Shown here: one piece after another, positions 42,057 through 49,971 of the stretch
How the letters are laid out: every line of letters starts with the position of its first letter
Numbering within the stretch: position 1 is the stretch's first letter
Origin: Sporosarcina gallistercoris
Lineage (GTDB): Bacteria > Bacillota > Bacilli > Bacillales_A > Planococcaceae
DNA: 64,000 bases
Direction: 5' to 3'
NCBI RefSeq assembly: GCF_014836415.1
Contig: NZ_JACSQY010000006.1
Location: 62,001-126,000, forward strand
Notes under the pieces: generated by a model
What the model saw: only the letters and a program-made list of their open reading frames with translations
Database searches by the model: none
Told to the model about the DNA's origin: nothing
Position numbers and translations under genes: made by a program

Positions 42057-42515
42057 ATGAAATTAGCAGAAGCTCTGATAGCTCGTGCAGATTACCAAAA
42101 ACGGATTGAACAGTTAAAGAAGAGAATTCATATGAACTTGAAAATACAGGAAGGCGACGAGCCCTCGGAAGATCCGAATGAGATGCTTTCGGAACTTGCT
42201 GAGATCCGTCAAGAACTCACATCGCTGATCAAAAAAATTAATCGGACCAATTGTGAGATTCGATTTGATGACGAGCGAACCCTTGCAGATGCGTTAACGG
42301 AACGCGATCAGTTAGTTGACCAGCGTTCACTACTTTCGAAAGTGGTGGATGAAGCATCCCAGCAAGTCGGTCGTTACAGCCAATCGGAAATCCGTATCGT
42401 CAGTACGGTAAATGTGAAAGCGATTCAAAAACAAGTGGATCACTTATCAAAAGCATACCGGGAGATGGATACGAAAATACAAGGGATGAATTGGAACATC
42501 GATTTGCTGGATTAA
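42057..42515 (+). CDS. DIP1984 family protein
   Basis: A 152-residue helical protein of the DIP1984 (septicolysin-annotated) family. The conserved opening MKLAEALIARADYQKRIEQL is followed by NLKIQEGDEPSEDP, INRTN and the charged coiled-coil-like C-terminal half. The septicolysin name is historical; the members have no demonstrated toxin activity and are intracellular by sequence (no signal peptide). AAAGGAGGTG stands six bases before ATG 42057. It is monocistronic. Confidence 0.85.
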   Translation: MKLAEALIARADYQKRIEQLKKRIHMNLKIQEGDEPSEDPNEMLSELAEIRQELTSLIKKINRTNCEIRFDDERTLADALTERDQLVDQRSLLSKVVDEASQQVGRYSQSEIRIVSTVNVKAIQKQVDHLSKAYREMDTKIQGMNWNIDLLD

Positions 42516-42735
42516 CGGCTAACAGTCGGTAGCTTGGTGTTGTAAAGGTGAGTGCAAACCCGCCAACAGGGAAAGTTGGATTAACGATAAGCAGTGGGGT
42601 CTGCTTTGCGGGTGATAACCGTCTACCATTCATACCCAGTATCGTGACACCTGTACAAATAGATTGTCATTGTAACTACCATGCACTAATTTACAGCTCT
42701 TGCGAGGGTGGGTTCGGGGACTGCATACATAAAGG

Positions 42736-42774
42736 AAAGCATCTGTCACTTGATGGCAGATGCTTTCTTATTAG
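42736..42774 (+). terminator. Rho-independent terminator
   Basis: GAAAGCATCTG pairs with CAGATGCTTTC across a 12-base loop, followed by TTATT. The 220 bases between the DIP1984 gene and this hairpin contain no supported gene. Confidence 0.7.
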
Positions 42775-42815
42775 TTAATAAGGTACTCTTACTACAAAAC
42801 GAAATGAGGATCGAT

Positions 42816-43271
42816 ATGAAAATAGAAGCTGAGACAATCGAAGAGTACGTGGGTCAATTGCCTGCAGACCGACAGCACGCAATCGAAAAACTGCGCCTGG
42901 TTATTAAAGAGAATTTGCCGCCGGGCTTTGAAGAAACACTTTCGTATGGAATGATTGGTTATGTAATTCCTCACAGTATCTATCCGGATGGCTATCATTG
43001 CAATCCGAAGGAACCTCTTCCCTTTTTAAGTATGGGCTCACAAAAAAATTTCATCGGTGTTTATCATATGGGAATCTACGCTTTTCCTGAAGTGCGCGAT
43101 TGGTTCGTTGAGGAATATCCTAAATATGTGAAAACGAAACTGGATATGGCGAAAAGCTGTATCCGATTCAAAAAGATGGAAACGATTCCTTATGAATTGA
43201 TAGCGGAATTATGTAGAAAAATCACGGTCGATGATTACATCACCCATTATGAACACGCGTGGAAAAAATGA
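42816..43271 (+). CDS. DUF1801 family protein
   Basis: A 151-residue protein of the DUF1801 (YdhG-like) group. Conserved pieces are EYVGQLPADRQHAIEKLRLV, ETLSYGMIGYVIP, the aromatic LPFLSMGSQKNFIGVYHMG and the C-terminal CIRFKKMETIPYELIAELC. The fold is a small alpha/beta domain of unknown function found in many bacteria, sometimes tied to iron chaperone annotation. TGAGGATCGAT precedes ATG 42816; the longer open frame from 42708 has no ribosome site and crosses the terminator. Confidence 0.82.
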   Translation: MKIEAETIEEYVGQLPADRQHAIEKLRLVIKENLPPGFEETLSYGMIGYVIPHSIYPDGYHCNPKEPLPFLSMGSQKNFIGVYHMGIYAFPEVRDWFVEEYPKYVKTKLDMAKSCIRFKKMETIPYELIAELCRKITVDDYITHYEHAWKK

Positions 43272-43358
43272 ATTCCCCGACTCTTACGACGGTGTGATCA
43301 TTCAAGTGAAATGAGCAAAACACCGCAGATCTCATGACAAGATTTACGGCGTTTGCAG

Positions 43359-43574
43359 TTACTTTTTCTTATTCGATTGCTGATTCTTGTCGTGATTGGT
43401 TTTATTGTTCTTGTTTTTCACTTTCGCATCAAATTCAGGAGCAAATTCCGTATCTGCGTTATCCAGTGGATTGTTACTATTCCTGCTGCTCGCATCTAGG
43501 TCTTTGTTTTGATACGTATCAAACGGATTATTCGTCCGTTCGTTCATCGTTTTTGGATTGTTTTTGTTTCCCAT
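43359..43574 (-). CDS. Gamma-type SASP-like small spore protein
   Basis: A 71-residue, Asn/Lys/Asp-rich, cysteine-free protein. The central DTEFAPEFDAK resembles the TEFASETDA germination-protease cleavage site of gamma-type small acid-soluble spore proteins (SspE), and the tail is rich in N, Q and K, as in that family. AGGAGGTGA lies six bases before ATG 43574. If correct, the protein is made in the forespore and broken down to amino acids at germination. The N-terminal half has no SspE-like repeat, so this is a probable but unproven assignment. Single gene. Confidence 0.5.
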   Translation of the reverse strand: MGNKNNPKTMNERTNNPFDTYQNKDLDASSRNSNNPLDNADTEFAPEFDAKVKNKNNKTNHDKNQQSNKKK

Positions 43575-43684
43575 GCAGGCTCACCTCCTAATAGGTAAGA
43601 TGCGTGGAAAGATGGGAAATCATACATCGTTGAAAAGTATAAGAGGAAGTGGCGGGCTCATGGAAGCTGTAATAGGGGAGTCAG

Positions 43685-44026
43685 CTATGCCCGCTTTTTC
43701 AAATTGAATAAATCTCGGTCGTGTTCCATCACTTTGAACTCTAAATACTGCATGTCCTCTTTTTTGACGACATCATCAAATTTTGTAAGGGTCTCCTGAC
43801 GAAATTCAGCTAACTGCCCAGTTTGCTCGAAAATGGCATCTTGTTTGTTTTCAATGCGATTCAACTGTCCTTGCATCTCATCCATCTGCCCTTTCATGCC
43901 ATCCATCTGCCCTTTCATGCCATCCATTGGCGTTTGCATTTTATCAAAGCATTCCTCCATCTTGCGTTGACCAGATTTCACATCTTTAAGTTCAGAAAGT
44001 ATTTGCTGTAGCAATACCTCACTCAT
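43685..44026 (-). CDS. Coiled-coil protein with 7-residue tandem repeat
   Basis: A 113-residue predicted coiled coil. The centre has three 7-residue units, MDGMKGQ, MDGMKGQ and MDEMQGQ, coded by near-identical 21-base repeats (about 43875-43935), then LNRIENKQDAIFEQTGQ and a charged end. The repeat length equals one heptad, so copy number changes would lengthen the coil without frame loss. ATG 44026 follows GGGAGGTG by six bases; the GTG at 44035 lies inside the ribosome site. I do not recognise a family; similar proteins are common in Bacillales as short coiled-coil proteins of unknown role. Confidence 0.65.
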   Translation of the reverse strand: MSEVLLQQILSELKDVKSGQRKMEECFDKMQTPMDGMKGQMDGMKGQMDEMQGQLNRIENKQDAIFEQTGQLAEFRQETLTKFDDVVKKEDMQYLEFKVMEHDRDLFNLKKRA

Positions 44027-44202
44027 GATTTTCACCTCCCTCTATGGATGACTAAATTATAGCATGTTTAGACAAAAAAACGGTTGGTAAAAGTAAGCTG
44101 AAAATATTTAAGAAGTTTCAGTGCCGCTTTAAATTGCCATGGTACAATACAAGTAAGTGAAAAATGAAATAATAAGTTAATCAGCACAAAGGAGGAATCA
44201 GA

Positions 44203-44580
44203 ATGGGATTTTTAGATTCATTTCTAGGCAATGCATCAACGGTGGATACGGCGACTGTCGAAAAAGAGTTAGCACCTATTTTAATTGCTGATGAGACAGT
44301 GGAAGCAGCATTCAAATTATTCAGGGACATGATGGTTTTTACAGAAAAGCGATTGATTTTGGTTGATAAACAAGGGATGACCGGGAAAAAGACAGAGTAT
44401 CATTCCGTTCCCTATAAAAGTATCTCTCATTTCAGCATCGAAACGGCAGGGACATTCGATATGGATGCGGAACTGAAAATATGGATATCGAGTGCTACGG
44501 AACCTCTGATTAATAAACAGTTCAAAAAGGATACAAGTATTTATGACATCCAGAAAATCTTGGCGTCTGTCTGTTTGTAA
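44203..44580 (+). CDS. Bacterial PH-domain protein (bPH_1)
   Basis: A 125-residue protein made of one bacterial PH-like domain. It starts MGFLDSFLGNASTVD, then the beta-rich core AFKLFRDMMVFTEKRLILVD, TEYHSVPYKSISHFSIETAG and ELKIWISS, and ends in a helix (TSIYDIQKILASVCL). These match the bPH_1 (formerly DUF1696) family. The domain is cytosolic; no lipid-binding role has been established for this subgroup. AAAGGAGGAATC precedes ATG 44203. Confidence 0.87.
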   Translation: MGFLDSFLGNASTVDTATVEKELAPILIADETVEAAFKLFRDMMVFTEKRLILVDKQGMTGKKTEYHSVPYKSISHFSIETAGTFDMDAELKIWISSATEPLINKQFKKDTSIYDIQKILASVCL

Positions 44581-44675
44581 ACGATCAAGTTCAGAGAAAG
44601 GATTTTTATTGAATATAGAACAAACTGGTGAAAAATTCGGCTTAAGCTAGAAGTCAGTTGATAAGGGAGGACAGA

Positions 44676-45314
44676 ATGGAGAATGTTTTATTGTTACATG
44701 GATTCAATAAGACGGCAAAAGACATGGAGGCACTAGCTGATCACCTGGAGATGCTAGATTTTCGCTGTCACTCCATCACGCTCCCGTTAACCCGCCATGA
44801 GTTCGATTATTCAGTCCTCACAGTTTCAAAAAGGTTGAAGGAATTAGAAAAGAACCATTCTGGAAAAATCCACCTCGTCGGGCATAGTACAGGAGGATTG
44901 CTCATTCGAAAAGTGCTTAGTGATTTTGATCTGTCCATGCGGATCGATCGGTGTGTTCAAATTGCAACACCAAACCAAGGAAGCCGACTTGCGGAACTTG
45001 CTGGGTCCATAAAAGGCTACTGCTCTTTGTTCCGTACTGTCCGGTCTCTACATGCAACCTACATTCAGCAGCTCAACCTTACTAATGTCGCAGGGATTGA
45101 AATAGGGGCAATTGCAGGGACAAAAAGTAATTTATGGTTAGGGCATTTGATTGACGGACAAAATGACGGACGCGTAGAAGTCTCGTCTGTTCCTTACGAA
45201 GAACTCACAGACTTTACAACGCTACCATATGGACATAAAGAGATTCACCACCAACGAGAAACGGCCGTGATGACCGCACAATTTTTAAAAACAGGCCGTT
45301 TCTTTGCTGAATGA
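44676..45314 (+). CDS. Alpha/beta hydrolase (lipase-like)
   Basis: A 212-residue alpha/beta hydrolase without a signal peptide. LLLHGFNKTAKDMEAL holds the oxyanion HG motif, HLVGHSTGGLLI is the nucleophile elbow (GHSTG, catalytic Ser), GQNDGRVEVSS provides the aspartate region and the late LPYGHKEIHH the histidine. The pattern matches cytosolic lipase/esterase-like proteins of the DUF676/LipA type in Firmicutes. AAGGGAGG precedes ATG 44676 by five bases. The next gene, an acetyltransferase, starts 17 bases downstream and may be cotranscribed. The substrate is unknown. Confidence 0.85.
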   Translation: MENVLLLHGFNKTAKDMEALADHLEMLDFRCHSITLPLTRHEFDYSVLTVSKRLKELEKNHSGKIHLVGHSTGGLLIRKVLSDFDLSMRIDRCVQIATPNQGSRLAELAGSIKGYCSLFRTVRSLHATYIQQLNLTNVAGIEIGAIAGTKSNLWLGHLIDGQNDGRVEVSSVPYEELTDFTTLPYGHKEIHHQRETAVMTAQFLKTGRFFAE

Positions 45315-45330
45315 AAAGGGGACTCACGAT

Positions 45331-45888
45331 TTGTGTAAGAATCCAAAAGAACTAACAGTAATTGCGGAATCCCCGCGTATCAGCCTCGTAAGTCTGGAGG
45401 CGTCCCATATCGAGCCGTTGAAACAGATTTGGGGTGATGAGTCCGTCATGTCTCTTTGCGGGGGAGCGTCGGATTTCTCGAAGTTTCACAAAACGATCGA
45501 GGCGTATAGTGAACAGCAATTGAAGTACGGTTTGTCTGTCTATGGGGTGCTGGATAAGAAAACGGAGGAGTTAGTAGGGACTGCTGGATTCAACTGGTAC
45601 GGGGACCCTGGGGAAACTGAGCTCATCTACCATTTCCGAAAGAGATCATGGGGTCTTGGATTTGCTTTTGAAGCTGCATCCCTTTGCCTAGACATTGCCA
45701 TGACCCATTCTTCGCTAATACGAATAACCGCTTCCGCAGATTCCCGAAATCTTGCCTCCATCCACATTTTAGAAAAGCTTGGATTCAAGTTTATAGCGTT
45801 TCAATGGTTTGAAGATACACAGCAAGAAGAACCAACTTTTGAATTGTTGAAAACCGACATGAAACCAAAGGGAATGGAGGAGATGTAA
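45331..45888 (+). CDS. GNAT acetyltransferase (RimJ/RimL type)
   Basis: A 185-residue GNAT protein. LTVIAESPRISLVSLEASHI is the typical start of this subgroup, followed by GTAGFNWYGDPGETELIYHF and the acetyl-CoA loop WGLGFAFEAASLC, where the usual Q/RxxGxG is partly replaced by GLGFA. The end has ASIHILEKLGFKF. The start is TTG 45331, ten bases after AAAAGGGG; no ATG lies in frame. The gene overlaps the next GNAT gene by one base (TAATG), so the two are translationally coupled. Substrate unknown. Confidence 0.8.
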   Translation: MCKNPKELTVIAESPRISLVSLEASHIEPLKQIWGDESVMSLCGGASDFSKFHKTIEAYSEQQLKYGLSVYGVLDKKTEELVGTAGFNWYGDPGETELIYHFRKRSWGLGFAFEAASLCLDIAMTHSSLIRITASADSRNLASIHILEKLGFKFIAFQWFEDTQQEEPTFELLKTDMKPKGMEEM

Positions 45889-46388
45889 TGCGTCTTGAAA
45901 GACCGTCATTGAAATGGAAAGAGGAACACATTGCGTATATGAACGAATGGGATGAGAGCCGGATGACGCCGAGCAGCTTTCAGTTGGAGGAAGGGAGTTC
46001 TTATGAATCCTATTTGGAGGAGCTAGCAAAGCGGGAAGAAGGGCAAGGGAAATGGCTTCCATGTACGAATTATTTCCTAGTTGACGATATGGATCGAATC
46101 GTAGGAATGATTGATATCCGTCATGACTTAAATGAGTATTTGCACCAAGTAGGTGGCCACATTGGCTATGGAGTTCGACCATCGGAACGGCGTAAAGGTT
46201 ACGCGACTTGGATGCTTTCGGAAGCATTGAAAGTGACAGATACATTGGGAATAAATCCAGTGCTCATTACGTGTAATCATGACAATATGGGGTCGGCGAA
46301 AACGATTCAGAACAATGGCGGACAAGAAGACGAAAGTTTTACGGAAGACGATGGCACAGTTGTAAGACGATTCTGGATACATAGATAG
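45888..46388 (+). CDS. GNAT acetyltransferase
   Basis: A 166-residue GNAT protein, coupled to the acetyltransferase gene before it (stop and start share one base). The N-terminal half (MRLERPSLKWKEEHIAYMNE) is substrate-specific; the core has VGMIDIRHDLNEYLHQVGGH, then the acetyl-CoA motif GVRPSERRKGYATWML and the final SAKTIQNNGGQEDE segment. This last part, N-GG in place of the LGF of many GNATs, is typical of a Bacillus group with unknown substrate. GGAGGAGATGTA precedes the start. Confidence 0.82.
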   Translation: MRLERPSLKWKEEHIAYMNEWDESRMTPSSFQLEEGSSYESYLEELAKREEGQGKWLPCTNYFLVDDMDRIVGMIDIRHDLNEYLHQVGGHIGYGVRPSERRKGYATWMLSEALKVTDTLGINPVLITCNHDNMGSAKTIQNNGGQEDESFTEDDGTVVRRFWIHR

Positions 46389-46432
46389 ACAATTTTAACT
46401 ACTAATTGTAATTCACGGGAGGCCGATGGACG

Positions 46433-46954
46433 ATGTACGATCCGACGATATTTGATAACTTGAAGGTGGCTCTTGAAAATCAGCTCTATGATTTGGATAC
46501 ACTGGAAGAACAAATTGAAATTCGAAATCGACGTGATGTGATGGACTTTGCGGTACTATCGCGCGAGTTTGCATTACGTTTTGTTCTTCGTAAACACCCT
46601 GAAATTGAAGTGGAAGTCATGCTGCGTGCTAGTGTCCATGATCTTGCGGGTGAAATCATGGAGGAACCTAATGCGAATCCGGCATGTTCATTGTCGCTCT
46701 GTTTTCAAAAAAATGTTGTTGATCCTAAAGTCGAATGTACGGGGATTGAAAAAGTGATGGCATCGATCTGGGAACAGGATATTGAACTCAAACAAACGAT
46801 TCGTTATGTGTATGGTGAAGAGAACCCGGAGTTGCTGAATGACATCGAGGCTAAATTTAAACCGCGTCTCACAGAAGATAACATGACTGAACTCTCGCTC
46901 TTTTTAGAGCATGTATTGGATACGTTGCATGTATTAAGCCGTATGCAGCTCTGA
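46433..46954 (+). CDS. Conserved hypothetical protein
   Basis: A 173-residue acidic, mostly helical protein that I cannot place in a family. Two dense helical blocks can be seen (DTLEEQIEIRNRRDVMDFAV and ELLNDIEAKFKPRLTEDNMT), with a cysteine-containing loop (ACSLSLCFQ) between. No signal peptide, membrane helix or nucleotide-binding motif is seen, so it is cytoplasmic. A long purine-rich GGGAGG lies about twelve bases before ATG 46433. It lies 15 bases before the response regulator gene, so it may be the first gene of the Bce-like operon. Confidence 0.6.
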   Translation: MYDPTIFDNLKVALENQLYDLDTLEEQIEIRNRRDVMDFAVLSREFALRFVLRKHPEIEVEVMLRASVHDLAGEIMEEPNANPACSLSLCFQKNVVDPKVECTGIEKVMASIWEQDIELKQTIRYVYGEENPELLNDIEAKFKPRLTEDNMTELSLFLEHVLDTLHVLSRMQL

Positions 46955-46968
46955 GGAAGGAGAATAAA

Positions 46969-47670
46969 ATGGAAGAAACTATTTTTATCGTGGAAGATGA
47001 TGAAGCGATTTTCTCATCATTGAAAAGTCAACTGGAACAATGGTCATTTAAAGTAGTTGGACCAGAAAGCTTTCACGATATCATGAAACCATTCACTAAG
47101 TCGGACCCACAACTGGTCATTATGGACATTCAACTGCCTGCGTATGATGGCTTTCACTGGTGTCGGGAAATCCGCGCTGTATCCAACGTGCCCATCCTCT
47201 TTCTTTCTTCGAGAGACCATCCGATGGACATCATCATGGCAATGAACATGGGTGGAGATGATTACATACAGAAACCTTTTCACATGGATGTCTTACTTGC
47301 TAAGATTCAGGCGACACTGCGACGCGCGTATTCGTATGCAGAACTGGAAGACCCGACAGATGAACTAAAGTGGAATGGGACGACGATCGATTTGAAGCGG
47401 TGCGTTATCCAAAGGGATGACCAGGAGATCGAGCTCACGAAAAATGAGTTTTTCATCCTCTCCATTCTGGTTGAGTCAAAAGATGAAATTGTGTCACGGG
47501 ATGATCTGATCCGGAAGTTGTGGGATGATGAACGTTTCGTCAATGATAATACGCTGACTGTCAACGTGACACGCTTACGGCAAAAATTAAGCGAGCTAGG
47601 GTTGGAAGAAGCGATTGTCACTAAAAAAGGGATGGGCTATATGGCCATTACCCTACAGGGGAAATCCTGA
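46969..47670 (+). CDS. BceR-like response regulator
   Basis: A 233-residue OmpR/PhoB-family response regulator. The receiver domain has the acidic pair at residues 10-11, the phosphorylated D53 (VIMDIQLPAYDG) and K102 (IQKPF). The C-terminal winged helix (about residues 130-230) includes ELTKNEFFILSILVE and DNTLTVNVTRLRQKL. The subgroup matches BceR/YtsA-type regulators that control a dedicated ABC transporter after antimicrobial-peptide sensing. It overlaps the kinase gene by one base (TGATG). AGGAAGGAG precedes ATG 46969. Confidence 0.9.
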   Translation: MEETIFIVEDDEAIFSSLKSQLEQWSFKVVGPESFHDIMKPFTKSDPQLVIMDIQLPAYDGFHWCREIRAVSNVPILFLSSRDHPMDIIMAMNMGGDDYIQKPFHMDVLLAKIQATLRRAYSYAELEDPTDELKWNGTTIDLKRCVIQRDDQEIELTKNEFFILSILVESKDEIVSRDDLIRKLWDDERFVNDNTLTVNVTRLRQKLSELGLEEAIVTKKGMGYMAITLQGKS

Positions 47671-48692
47671 TGGTGCGTGCCTATCTTGCTGATAAGAAAA
47701 GCTGGATCGCTCTATTTGCAGGTTCTCTCCTATTGACGGATCTGTTGTTAGTGTTGGATAAAGGACTCGCTATCAGCAGTGTCTCTATCGGATATTTAAA
47801 TGTATTATTACTTGTAATCTTTGTTCTGTTTTTCATATGGCGCTATCGCAAGGAGACTGCCTATTTACAAGCGCTCACTCGGCTTGTTAACGAACTGCCA
47901 AGTGATTGGCAAGAGGGACTTCCAATGCCTGTCTTTCATCAAGAAAAGATTTTGACTGAACTGTTCCGTGAAGTCGATGGGTCTTATCGGAGTCGGATGG
48001 CTCGTTTGAGAGAATTTGTGCATGCAGAGCAAAACGATACTGCAGCTTGGGTACATGAGGTGAAAGCACCGCTTACTGCTATGAAGTTAGTGATTGATGC
48101 AAATCGTCAAGAGCCTGTGTTTCGGAAGATTGAAACGGAATGGTTGCGGATCCACTTGCTCATTGATCAGCAACTCTATATCTCAAGACTTCCTTCGTTG
48201 GAAGCGGATTATGTAGTCGAAGAAACCGATGTCGTTCGGTTGGCTGCGGATGAAGTGCGTCAATTGATGCCGTGGTGTTTGGAGAAAAACATTGCTGTCG
48301 AGATTGAAGGAGAACAGGTGGCAGTCGTGACGGATCAGAAATGGTGCCGTTTCATCCTCCGGCAATTGTTGACGAATGCGGTGAAATATAGTCCGGCTGG
48401 CGGTACGGTGACCATTAAGGCTGAAGTAGGTGAGGCAGGATACGTTTCACTGATTGTGGCAGATGAAGGACCAGGGATTCAAGCACATGAAATGCCACGT
48501 ATTTTCGATAGGGGATTTACAGGGAATGCAGGTCGTATTCAGCACGCTGCAACAGGACTGGGGCTCTATTTAGCCAAACAGACTGCTGAAAAAATAGGAG
48601 TACGCTTGCATGGACAATCAGATGGAACGACGGGAACACATATGGTGATGACGTTCCCAACGGAAAATGACTTTGACGCAACCCGTAAATAG
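47670..48692 (+). CDS. BceS-like intramembrane-sensing histidine kinase
   Basis: A 340-residue kinase with two N-terminal helices (about residues 12-30 and 38-57) and a very short loop between them, so it has no extracellular sensor domain. This is the BceS layout, in which the signal comes through the partner ABC transporter. H129 lies in WVHEVKAPLTAMKL. The ATPase domain has the N box LRQLLTNAVKYS, G1 DEGPGIQ, F/G2 region RGFTGNAGR and GLGLYLAKQ. It is translationally coupled to the response regulator. It is followed by the 20-bp alternating array, then by the transporter genes. Confidence 0.9.
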   Translation: MVRAYLADKKSWIALFAGSLLLTDLLLVLDKGLAISSVSIGYLNVLLLVIFVLFFIWRYRKETAYLQALTRLVNELPSDWQEGLPMPVFHQEKILTELFREVDGSYRSRMARLREFVHAEQNDTAAWVHEVKAPLTAMKLVIDANRQEPVFRKIETEWLRIHLLIDQQLYISRLPSLEADYVVEETDVVRLAADEVRQLMPWCLEKNIAVEIEGEQVAVVTDQKWCRFILRQLLTNAVKYSPAGGTVTIKAEVGEAGYVSLIVADEGPGIQAHEMPRIFDRGFTGNAGRIQHAATGLGLYLAKQTAEKIGVRLHGQSDGTTGTHMVMTFPTENDFDATRK

Positions 48693-48697
48693 TGAGT

Positions 48698-49018
48698 TTT
48701 GAGCCCGATTTATTTTGTTTATGAGCGTGAACCGTGATTTGTACTTACAATTCTTGGTTTATGAGCGCAATCTGGGATTTATGATCACATTTCTTGATTT
48801 ATGAGCGCAATCTGGGATTTATGATCACATTTCTTGTTTTATGAGCACAATCTGGGATTTATGATCACAATTCTTGTTTTATGAGCGCAATCCGTAATTT
48901 ATGATCACAATTCTTGGTTTATGAGCGCAATCCGGGATTTATGATCACATATCTTAGTTTATGAGCACAATCGGTGATTTATGATCACATTTCCATGCTT
49001 TATGAGCACACTGCTAGA
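48698..49018. repeat. Alternating 20+20 bp intergenic array, copy 2
   Basis: From 48718 the units repeat every 20 bp, switching strictly between A (TTTATGAGCGCAATCTGGGA; starts 48718, 48758, 48798, 48838, 48878, 48918, 48958 and 48999) and B (TTTATGATCACATTTCTTGT; starts 48738 degenerate, 48778, 48818, 48858, 48898, 48938 and 48978). An A-like unit precedes at 48698. The last B unit is 21 bp. The array lies between the kinase and ABC transporter genes. It shares the TGAGCG/TGATCACA alternation with the array at 4866-4988. Confidence 0.9.
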
Positions 49019-49194
49019 CTTCATGTTATCCGAATTTGAAGGATATTTGCGTAGCTCTGATACCGGCAATAAGTGTTTCACAACCCGTAAGTTACAAAAC
49101 TGTAAGGTTGCTCGCAGTGTTTGTCATCCAAATCGAACGACTCCATTGTTTTTCTGCAGTAAAGTGAGTGTATAGAAACAAGGAGGCGTTTTAT

Positions 49195-49971
49195 GTGTCA
49201 CAACAAACAACTATGCTAGAAGCTGCTTCACTCCGAAAATCATTCGGAACGCGCGGACAAATACAGCACGTTCTAAAAGGAATCGATTTCCGTGTGATGG
49301 AAGGTGAATTCGTTGGAATCATGGGACCTTCAGGTGCGGGAAAGACAACATTGCTCAATGTACTTGCGACGATTGACCGTACGACTGAAGGCACGATTAA
49401 GATAAATGGAACAGACATCTCTTCGATGAATAACCGTAATTTATCACAATTCAGACGCGATCAGCTCGGGTTCATCTTCCAGGATTATAACTTGCTCGAT
49501 ACATTGACCGTGAAAGAAAATATTTTACTGCCGATTTCGGTTGGCAACGTGAAACGAGTAGTGGCGGAAGATCGATTCAAATCGATTGCACGGACTCTTG
49601 GAATTACAGAACTGGCGAATAAATACCCTGGTGAAATTTCAGGCGGACAAAAGCAGCGGACTTCAGCAGCACGGGCTTTGATCAACGAACCTTCAATTGT
49701 GTTTGCGGATGAACCGACGGGTGCGCTCGATTCGAAATCAGCTGCGTCTTTGCTTGGAACATTGGCACAAGTAAACGCTGAACGGAATGTCACAATTATG
49801 ATGGTGACACATGACCCTGTCGCGTCGAGCTACTGCAATCGCGTTGTATTCCTGAAAGACGGTACGATTTACTCCGAGCTATATCGAGGGGATCAGACGA
49901 GACAGCAGTTCTTTCAAGAAATCCTGAAAGTGCAAGGGATTCTTGGGGGTGACAGCGTTGACGCTCTTTGA
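49195..49971 (+). CDS. BceA-like ABC transporter ATPase
   Basis: A 258-residue ATP-binding subunit of the BceA/MacB-type group. Walker A is [12 protein letters not shown], the Q-loop [10 protein letters not shown], the signature [19 protein letters not shown], Walker [14 protein letters not shown] and the H-loop MMVTHDP. The partner permease gene overlaps by 14 bases. In Bce systems the transporter removes or protects against cell-wall antibiotics such as bacitracin and also serves as the sensor for the kinase. The start is GTG 49195, eight bases after AAGGAGG. A dyad GTTAC-AAAAC-TGTAA (49091-49105) about 90 bases upstream is a candidate response-regulator site. Confidence 0.93.
   Translation: MSQQTTMLEAASLRKSFGTRGQIQHVLKGIDFRVMEGEFVGIMGPSGAGKTTLLNVLATIDRTTEGTIKINGTDISSMNNRNLSQFRRDQLGFIFQDYNLLDTLTVKENILLPISVGNVKRVVAEDRFKSIARTLGITELANKYPGEISGGQKQRTSAARALINEPSIVFADEPTGALDSKSAASLLGTLAQVNAERNVTIMMVTHDPVASSYCNRVVFLKDGTIYSELYRGDQTRQQFFQEILKVQGILGGDSVDAL

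Noticed and set aside
48698..49018. CRISPR or tandem coding repeat
   Set aside because: There are no spacers, and the 20 bp period is not a multiple of three, so it is not a repeated coding region.
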